Assembly (NCBI GenBank): GCA_027943335.1
Contig: BSBK01002085.1
Span: 788,501-852,500 of the forward strand
DNA length: 64,000 bases
Direction of reading: 5' to 3'
DNA from: Chamaecyparis obtusa
Lineage: Eukaryota; Streptophyta; Pinopsida; Cupressales; Cupressaceae
Under the pieces are notes generated by a model. It was not told the DNA's origin, did not search any database, and saw only the letters and a list, made by a program, of their open reading frames with translations. Below, piece after piece: positions 56,437-64,000 of the stretch (position 1 is its first letter; each line of letters opens with the position of its first letter). The translations under genes were made by a program, and so were the position numbers.

Positions 56437-57831
56437 TTAAATCCGTAAGGGGGCTGCAATTTTTGAAAAACGCTTAACAAATCGACGATAGTAGCTGCAT
56501 AGTTCGACGAAACCTCGGAGTTGATTAAGAGTTCTTGGTTTTGGCCATTCCTTGATAACTTTGATATTTTCTTCATCCACGCTTACTCCCCCTTTTTTTA
56601 TTTTATGCCCAAGATATAATATCTCCTCTAATCCAAACTCACATTTTGAAATTTTTGCATATAGTGATTCTTTTTCTAAAATACTCAGAACCTCTTCAAT
56701 ATGTTTTAGATGCTCCTCCCATGTTTTGCCAAAAATGAGGATGTCATCGAAAAATATGAGGAGAAATCTTCGCAACTGTTGTATGAAAGTATGATTCATG
56801 CAAGATTGAAATGTTGCTGGTGCATTTGTGAGTCCAAAAGGGAGTACCCAGAATTTGAAGTGTCCATAATGGCATTTGAAAGTTGTCTTCGATACATCCT
56901 CTTCCCTCACTCTAATTTGGTGATATCCTAACCTTAGATCAATTTTAGAAAAATAGCAGGCCCCGTGTAATTCATCCATTAATTCATCAATTCTAGGAAT
57001 AGGGTATCTATTCTTTATAGTCCTTTTATTTAGTGCCCTGTAATCGATGCACATTCTCATAGTTCCATCTTTTTTCTTGACCAATACTATGGATGAGGCA
57101 AACGGACTACTGCTAGGTTGAATATGTCCCATTTCTAAAAGTTCTTTCATAGTTTTCTCAATTTCTTCCTTATATTTATAAGGGTGTCTATAAGGTGTTG
57201 TAATTACTGGTTTTGCACCTTCCTCTAATTCGATGGCATGTTCAAAACCTCTCTTGGGGGGAAGACCTGGTGGGATTTCTTCAAATACTCTTTTGTATTT
57301 CTCGATGATAGGATGGATATCTTCATGGAAGGTTTGTTCATGAGGGGGGGTTTTATCTACGACCATACACCGGGCTACCCACTCCCCTTGGTCATGTCTT
57401 AAAATCCTCTCTATTTTATCACATGATACCATCTTTGGGGTTCCATCCGGCATTCCCTTTAATGTTATTTCTTTCCCTTCATGTTTAAAGCATATTTCAA
57501 GATTAGGCCCATCCATGACAAAACGTCCTAGGAAATTTATCCATGGAATTCCTAGGATAATGTCATTTTGTATGTTTGCTACATAAAGGTCTCTTTTAAT
57601 TACATGTCCTCCCGTGGTAATTTTTGCTTGAGTAATAATTTTTGTGCAACGATCTATGGACCCATTTGCTAGTGCCACTCTAAAACCTTCAAAATCTTGC
57701 ATTTTTAGTCTTCTCTTGGTTACCAAGTGCTTGCTAATAAAATCATGGGAAGCTCCTGTATCTACTAAGGCAATCACCTTTTGTCCTTTGAGTGTGCCTT
57801 TAATTCGTAAGGGCCTATTTTCATTTTGCAA
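56437..57831 (-). pseudogene. Gypsy protease and reverse transcriptase (464-codon open frame)
   Basis: The protease site VDTGASHDFISKHLV is near residues 23-37. RT follows with YRALNKRTIKNRYPIPRIDE, LRLGYHQIRVRE, FWVLPFGLTNAPATFQSCMN and the polymerase site reading FFDDILIF where most plant Gypsy elements have YVDD or FFDD. The frame is open up to the RNase H boundary at 56437. The upstream frame comes from the gag zinc-knuckle region. Confidence 0.92.
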
Positions 57832-59043
57832 GATGACGGCTAAAGTTCCTTGCTCTGATTCACCAAGTTTTTCTTTTTTACTTGTTTCTTTTATCTCGTT
57901 TACTTGCCCTCTTTTGCATTGATGACCACGTTCCCATGGCTCCTTACATTTAAAGCATAAATTCTTTTGGAGTAATTCTTCCCTTTGTTGGCATCTATGT
58001 CCTGTGCTTCATGGTTTTTTACACAAATAGCATGGTTTCTCTTGGTTATCTCTTCTTATTCCCTTGCCTCTTGGAAAAGTTCTGGAGGTGAAGTTTTTGG
58101 ATCAGTCTCTGGTCTTATTAGATTCAACCTTTTTTGCCTTCCTAATAGCTTCTTCTAGGGTTTGTGGTTCAAAGGGTTTCACCATATTTTTTGTGGTTTC
58201 CTTGAGACCTTCTATGAACATATGAGTAAGTCTTTTTTGGGAAAGATCAGGAATCATTACCGATAATCCTTGGAATTGGCCTACATATTCATCAACTGTT
58301 CCACTTTGTTTAAGATGTATTAATTCTTGAAAATACCACTCTGAATCTTTTTCATCAAATCTACTAATAAGCTTTTGGGAGAACTCCCCATAAGAGTTTA
58401 CATTTTGATGCCCTAGGGAGGTAAGTCCATGATGCCACCATTCATGTGCTGCCCCTTCTAAGTGGAGTATTGCGAATTGGAGGGCATCCTCTTTTGTCAT
58501 AGGGCTTAGGATAAAAAAGGTGTTCAATTTTTGTAACCACGCATGGGCTGTGATTTTTTCTAACCCGTCAAAGTTTGGAAGTGTTACCTTGTTCATTTTG
58601 TGTTTGAGTTCTTTATTTACATGTTTCCAGGATGTCTCTCTTCGCTTATCTTCACAAAATTCTCTAAATGATACCACTTCTCTAATGTGAGGATCCAATT
58701 CTGCATAAGCTCTTGCTATGTCTTCAATTCGGGTCAGGGGTTGTTCTATTCCTTCTTCTCTTGGAGACCCTTCTCTAGGTAAGAAATGGGGTTAGGGTAC
58801 CCCAATGTTAGAAGTTATATTATTGTTCTCTAAGTGATTTGAACTAGTTTCTCTTCCTTGGTGAGCATGGCCTTTTAGATTATTGATTGAATTCCCCATG
58901 TTTTGTAGGGCCTAGAGGAGGGCTTGATTTGATTTCTCCATTTGACTTATTAATGTTTGATTTGTTTGTTCCATATAGGATCTCATCTCATTAGCTAATT
59001 CATTCATTGTATTTTTCTTCGTTCTTCGTTCGTAGGTTTGCAT
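57832..59043 (-). pseudogene. Gypsy gag with CCHC knuckle
   Basis: ATG 59043 lies 27 bases after the primer site. The N-terminus is coiled (MNELANEMRSYMEQTNQTL) with a TAG near 58912 and a TAA near 58793. The main gag domain is open from 58698 to 58102 (TLPNFDGLEKITAHAWLQKL, LEGAAHEWWHHGL, YFQELIHLKQSGTVDEYVGQF). After a stop near 58101 comes a first, damaged knuckle with a stop at about 58010, then CFKCKEPWERGHQC near 57925. The domain order is normal for chromoviruses. Confidence 0.88.
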
Positions 59044-59070
59044 AAGCCCTGGCTCACAGGATGGTAGAAT

Positions 59071-59085
59071 TATGCTCCGATACCA
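59071..59085 (-). other. Gypsy chromovirus primer-binding site
   Basis: The minus strand reads TGGTATCGGAGCATA next to the LTR end. It resembles the tRNA-Met site and fixes orientation. Confidence 0.8.
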
Positions 59086-59091
59086 CTATAA

Positions 59092-60529
59092 TGTCCTTGC
59101 TTCCGCCCGAACTGTTTGTTGCTTATAACCTATAACAATCGTTAGTAGATGCCAATATGATATAATGACATTTGAGTAATTAACAGATAAAAACAAATAA
59201 ACATTAAATCATCTAATATTCTATTTCCCCTACTAAACCCACCTAATCCTTAGAAGGCAACTCTTATCCGATTTCCCTAATTCTCTGCTGAGAACAATTC
59301 TCAATTAGGTAACCATCATGTTGAGAGTGGTCCTTTTAAGGCCTCTAGGATCTATGTTAATGAATAAATTCATTAACCAATAACACTCGGCGAAGATCCC
59401 ACCTCCAACCGAGTCTCTTTCTCTTACATATGCATATGTCTGACCACTATAATATATATATTATCTCTAAGGGATTTTCTATTATCCCTCTCTGGATTCC
59501 CAATGGAATCACAATATTCTTTATGAATGTTCTCTATCAAGATCGTCTTGAGTCTCTGAGTCTCCTTATTGGAGAACTCAACATTCATATGAATGTCCTC
59601 TGCCAAGTTTACTTGGTCCTTAATTAACTCTTACAAGTTTTACCGATATACAACCGGCTCATCTCTAATATGAAATAAATAATCACTTAATGGTTACCTC
59701 TAATATCTTGCTGCAGCAATGGAGATCTCTGATCTGTAAAACAGGCTTCTACTATTTAATGCTTCCTTTGAATGGAATGTTTTGTAATTTACTGGTCATA
59801 CTATGTTTGTATCTCCTGTTGCTCCCAGTCGCTTATCCCCCTGTAGCGTAATTCTCTGGTTGATGGTATGTGCTGAAAGGTGGTCTCTTGTTGCGTGTTT
59901 TACTTGTGTCTCCTTTCCTATCTCCCGACACTGGTATTAGACTTATTACTTATCACTTCTCCGTGTCTTTTTCCTCCATGCCTTCTCTTTCTTACGCCCG
60001 TGATCATAAATAGCCCTCTTAGAGTCGCATCTCATGGATGCGTCATTTTTTTATTATCGTAATTTAATATGTTATACGCCTTACTACCGTAAGGATATTG
60101 TTTGCTATTTCTTAATACGATTTCATTCAACGTCTAAGTTATACTTTACATTTGTTGTCATATTAATGTTTGGTATTTTATATTTCTATAGATATTTGAT
60201 GTTAAATTTAAATATTGAATACTAAATATTTAATATTTTATATCAATAATGTTTATATTTATCATCTCATATTTAATATTCAACGTTAATATTTAATATT
60301 AAATTTAATAATATTGAATGCTAATATTTGATATTATATTTAATTAAATATAAATTCTTAGCATTTTATATTGATATTCAATGTTTAATATTAGTATTAT
60401 ATTTAATAATATTCAATTTTATATTTAATGTTTTATTTGTTACATGAACTTGTTATCAACAGTTTATATGTTAGAATATATTGCTTGTCAAATTAATATT
60501 ACATAGATTAACTCTTGGGGTTCATTACA
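59092..60529 (-). repeat. Gypsy chromovirus 5' LTR, about 1.44 kb
   Basis: The minus strand starts TGTAATGAACCCC at 60529 and runs to the primer site. The exact end (59088-59094) is uncertain. AT-rich ATATTTAAT arrays lie at 60180-60420. Confidence 0.85.
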
Positions 60530-62178
60530 GAGAATGAAGCCATGGTGGAGAGGTTGAAGTAGTTGGAGGGGAGACCAAGGAAGGAGCGGCAGGGAGTACC
60601 GTACCAATACTAGACAGGATCATACCAGGGAGGTTCATACTAATACCAAAGAGGACCATACCAAGAAGGTCCATACCAGAGAGCATCGTACAAAAATGGT
60701 CTGTACCAATGGTGGTCAGTTGGGCACCAAACGGTCTACAGTGTTGAAAATTGTGTTCACCCCAGAACAACTTCCACCCATGCAACACTTGGTCCCAATG
60801 GAGGGAGCATGTCAAACACATCACACGCACAGGATGGTCGACTTGAGGGCACATAGAGTGGGGCCCACCACCCTTCACCTTGCGACCACACGAGGCATTG
60901 AGAGATCCACTCCAGTAGCATTGGTGGTAGCACATGCACCTACCATTGAAGATGTCACCCAGGCAACCATAGTTGCAGTCTCTACAGCAAAAGGTGCAGA
61001 CCCTACGACAGAGGGTGTAGGACCTACAGTTGAAGGTCTAGGTATGAGGACTAAAGGAGTAGACAAGGATAGATGAGAGGACACAACCATCGTACATAAG
61101 GATGCAAGAGATCTGGAGGAAGGGAGACATGCTAGGCAGGAACATAGTACAAATGCCTGAGGGGATGGATGAGGAGACTAATATGGATAGTCTCTTGGAG
61201 AGGTTTGAGATGGGGGTCGGTGATATCCCACCACCCTCACCAACACTATTGATGGTGCAACACACTGACGAGCAGAGATAGACGAAGGAGGCACCACTAG
61301 CGGTACAGGTGGAGGTTATTGAGATAGAGGAAGGGAGCACTCAAAAGGGGAGCACCTCCCTGCAGGAGTCAAGGGTGGCAGGAAACATTATCCCAAAGGC
61401 CACTTAGGAAGAGGCTTCCATTCAGGTGCTCACACCAGAATGACAGGATGCACTTGCATCCATCCAACAATTTCTGACAAAGTTAGAGGGGATGGCTATA
61501 GCAGCATGTGGGATGGCAGACCTCACTAGGCATTTCGACATAGGCCCTATCACAGTGGAGGCGGAGAGGCTCCTTAGGTTCATGCAAGGGGACTGTGAGC
61601 TGGAATACATAGAGCACTTCATAGCTCAAGGATGGACCCACACAAACCGTATAGATGGAGGAGTGGGGTAGACCACATATCCCAGAGGGGCAGGACGGTA
61701 TGATGAGCATCCTATACATCCTATACATCATAAGACATTCCGTCAACTGCTGAAGACGACCTACGCTACACAAAAGGCAGAAGAAGTGAGTTCTTTAACA
61801 CTAGGGCGAGAGGCATCCTTGCAGGCGAGAGTGGTAGAGAAGGAGAAGGCTATCACTTCTTTGGAGAATGAGCTAGTTCAAGAGAAGGTAGCATGAGCTG
61901 GGAAGGAGAAGCTATCAGCTACCACAGTGGATCTAGAGCGCACAAAGAAAGATTTGATAGGTGCACTCAACCTGATGAAGGTGGCCAGGGAAAAACAAAT
62001 GATAGGTGACCGAGACCTCAAGCTCCTTCGATAGCAGCTCCTGCGACTGACATCCTCTATCACTCTAACGACGTCCTCTCATCTTTCTTCTTAGTAGTTT
62101 TGATTTATGGTACCTCAGCCATTTTGTTTGGTCGTCTGGAAGACGACTTCTTTTTTGGGGGGGGGGCGGGGGGGCTAA
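60530..62178 (+). pseudogene. GC-rich retroelement tail with coiled-coil ORF remains
   Basis: Much richer in G and C than its neighbours. A decayed + frame starts with Tyr-rich repeats (GPYQEGPYQRASYKNG near 60650). It later reads EAERLLRFMQGDCELEYIEHF and, near 61780-62040, a coiled coil (LQARVVEKEKAITSLENELVQEK, DLERTKKDLIGALNLMK). No RT or integrase is seen. A hairpin (GTCGTCT/AGACGAC, 62131-62147) and a G-run of 10+7 (62157-62174) follow, the latter placed like a polypurine tract. It probably is the 3' end of an LTR element of unknown family. Confidence 0.5.
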
Positions 62179-62395
62179 TGGTAGCCATAATTTAGTCATT
62201 AACAATAATACTTTATGTTTTCGTTAGTCCTGGCAATGTAATTACAATTGGTTCTCAGGCAATTGGAGGAAGTTGCAAGAACCGACGGTTCGTACACTCA
62301 ACCAACCATCGGGTTCTTTATATATGTAAACTGGCACCAAGAATATGTTACTTTTGGATCGCATTACATGGAATAAAGTATATCATTCTGCCAAT
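62179..62395 (+). repeat. Possible short 3' LTR after the G-rich tract
   Basis: Starts TGGTAGCC right after the G-run. It has TATATATG near 62321 and AATAAAG near 62372, and a candidate end TCTGCCA. There is no partner copy in the window, so the limits are guesses. Confidence 0.35.
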
Positions 62396-63479
62396 ACTAT
62401 GTGCGTTGTGTTTATTCTGAATTATTGTGTTATTCATATTCTTGCTTGAATCTACCTGTTTCCTCTGTGTGTAAAAGTTGAAAAACAACATACCCCATAG
62501 GGAGTAAACAAGAATCACTTGTAAAATGAGTAAAACACCTGCAGAACACTGCCATGTTGTAAATCTGAGATGAAACATGAATTTAAAAGTCAAAATTGTA
62601 TAATGAAAAATAAACCGTATAAAAGTGCACTTATGAGAATTCTGACAATATATGAAATATCTATATTTGGCTAGACTCACAAGACCATATTGAACTGTCT
62701 CTTCACCTTTTGCAAGGTCAAACTTGCTGACTTGCATCCAATATTAATTTGCTGCGTTGCATGTTGAATTGTGTCTAAAGGTAACAAGAATTATGCACAA
62801 AAGCTCTCTACTTGAGTGCATTTTTACACTTTTATTAATCAGCTTTGACTAAAGAAATAGTGCCATGCAGTGCAAGAATAACATAAACTGGTGCGGAAAT
62901 GAGAGAATTCCATTTCTATATAAATTCAAATCCACCAACCATACTACTATGCCAATGTAATGAAAAATCATGAAGAAAATTGAATAGACAGAAAGTTTGC
63001 ACTACATCTAAACCATTTTTTTGTTGTATATCTGGAACCATATAGTAATTCTTTACGAATAATAAGCCACTTTATTTCTCCTATCATAGGCATTGCTTGC
63101 ATTATAGCTTGTTAATAATGATTATCGGATGGTTAGGTAAAGTTGTAGAATACATTCTAATTCCAGTTCCAGGACATTGTTCATCATGTATTGACTTTGA
63201 AAGAAGATTAACAATGGTTCAAGTAGAGTGATGACAAAATGATCCAGCAGATGGATTCCTTGAAGCATAGCATCATGATTGATATATTTTGATGTGGCTA
63301 GCTAACTAGTATTACAATAAACAGAAAGTATAAAATGTGAAAAATGACTCAATTGGACACTTCTAACTTCTAAGTACTCTTGAAGTTTAAAAAATAATTT
63401 CCAAACTATATGATGCATATCTTATAAAACATGTGAAAGAAGAGTCATGCATAAAAACAAATTATCAGGTAATGCTTAC
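62396..63479 (-). other. Host intron sequence with one possible small exon
   Basis: AT-rich and non-coding except the candidate at 62681-62751. No element is recognised. Confidence 0.4.
62681..62751 (-). CDS. Possible small host exon, 71 nt
   Basis: The acceptor CAACGCAG and a strong donor CTT/GTGAGT frame an open stretch (NIGCKSASLTLQKVKRQFNM). Its phase does not join directly to the exon at 63480-63750, so another exon would be needed between them. Low certainty. Confidence 0.28.
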
Positions 63480-63750
63480 AAAAAATGGCAGTGTTCCTGT
63501 TTCTTTTGCTGGGAATAATAATTTTATTTCCACAGCTCCAATGTGGTTTCCAGTTTTTGGCACTAACACAATCATGATCAATGTGTCGGTGTGCATAACA
63601 AGCAACTGGTCTTCCGCATCCCTCCCACATTCGGCAATGTAGCTGGCTGGCAAGTTTAACTGCACAAGGATAGTGAAAACTACGCCTACAATTCTTCACT
63701 CGACATCCCAAAGTTGCCCCAAATCTTCGACACTCTGGATCCTTACAATC
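63480..63750 (-). CDS. Host gene exon coding an extended PHD (ePHD) zinc finger
   Basis: The acceptor ACAAACTCAG lies just above 63750 and the donor TTT/GTAAGC lies below 63480. The 271-nt exon is open throughout. It reads DCKDPECRRFGATLGCRVKNC, then RRSFHYPCAVKLASQLHCRM and RPVACYAHRH: the Cys/His order GC...C...FH.PCA...C..H is that of ePHD modules found in plant and animal chromatin proteins, including BRCA1/BARD1-type plant proteins and ATPase-bromodomain proteins. The N-terminal half of the module would be in exons beyond the window. The protein probably acts in the nucleus on chromatin. I do not name the gene. Confidence 0.68.
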
Positions 63751-64000
63751 CTGAGTTTGTAAATATTAATAAACTTAAGGTCTACAAGTTATTCCAACAC
63801 TACAAATATAAACAGCATTTTGGGCAGATATACAAATGCAAAAAATTAATGATACTAATTCCAAGCCACAATCTACAAAATTAGCATAAATGCATCATGA
63901 TCACAAATAGAAGACAAACATTTCAATAAAGTCCAGCTTGGTGACTGTAAAAATCCTTACTCGTTTCTTAAAGAAAGATGTATAATTTAGAAGCAAATGT
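63751..64000 (-). other. Host intron upstream of the ePHD exon
   Basis: AT-rich, no ORF. It runs out of the window. Confidence 0.45.

Larger units (their letters stand above)
54203..60529 (-). mobile_element. Chromovirus-type Gypsy element, 3' LTR truncated
   Basis: A minus-strand element with a full 5' LTR (59092-60529), primer site, gag with CCHC, protease, RT, RNase H, integrase and a C-terminal chromodomain, followed by a partial 3' LTR (54217-54521). The coding order PR-RT-RH-IN-chromodomain identifies a plant chromovirus. The frames contain a few stops, several of which are consistent with C-to-T change. The left end is joined to truncated Copia-4 by a deletion. Confidence 0.93.

Noticed and set aside
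60696..61076. 126-codon + strand ORF as a host gene
   Set aside because: In a different frame from the coiled-coil frame and with no recognisable domain. More likely chance openness in GC-rich DNA.
62348..62737. 129-codon minus-strand ORF as a single-exon gene
   Set aside because: The start lies in a candidate small exon, and the rest crosses a strong splice donor into AT-rich intron-like sequence.

Overview
This window is plant nuclear DNA. It is almost entirely nested and broken transposable elements, with exons of one host gene at the right-hand side. Copia (SIRE-like and Tork/TNT1-like), Ty3/Gypsy chromoviruses, Tat-like long-LTR elements, an L1-type LINE and a hAT-type DNA element occur together. 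Primer-binding sites are of the plant initiator-tRNA-Met type. The density of old nested insertions and a predicted intron of more than 15 kb would fit a gymnosperm, but the species cannot be proven from the sequence.

Layout. 1-8506 is a degenerate + strand Copia (Copia-1), cut by the window at its left LTR. Its integrase holds a 1.3-kb insert (2569-3875) with promoter-like sequence and a captured exon. 8507-8776 is a fragment of a second Copia LTR, and 8777-10205 is a truncated LINE. 10691-13197 plus 26733-27293 is read as the 5' end of an old minus-strand Tat-like Gypsy with a long LTR. That LTR is split by a three-LTR composite element (13198-26727) flanked by the 5-bp duplication TGATT. 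Inside the composite's second internal copy sits the youngest insertion, a minus-strand Copia (17806-23698; duplication ATTAT; LTRs about 1.2% different by eye).

27345-45020 is a + strand chromovirus integrase/chromodomain remnant split by two further insertions. One is a minus-strand Copia-type element without pol but with a large unrecognised ORF that has its own TATA box (27700-34701). The other is a gag-only Gypsy with 3.9-kb LTRs (34902-44810; duplication TGAAG).

46888-63750 contains exons of a minus-strand host gene, including an extended-PHD zinc-finger exon at 63480-63750 and two phase-compatible 3' exons at 47177-47271 and 46888-47010. The sequence between them would be an intron loaded with a truncated Copia (48280-54202, itself carrying a hAT-type element at 52750-53929), a minus-strand chromovirus (54203-60529) and a GC-rich retroelement tail (60530-62395).

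Nearly every element ORF has stop codons or frameshifts, so none looks able to encode its full protein set. The most unusual items are the pol-less element with the accessory gene, the three-LTR composite and its unknown acidic ORF, the gag-only element with giant LTRs, the G-box-rich captured promoter, and the TE-filled host intron.
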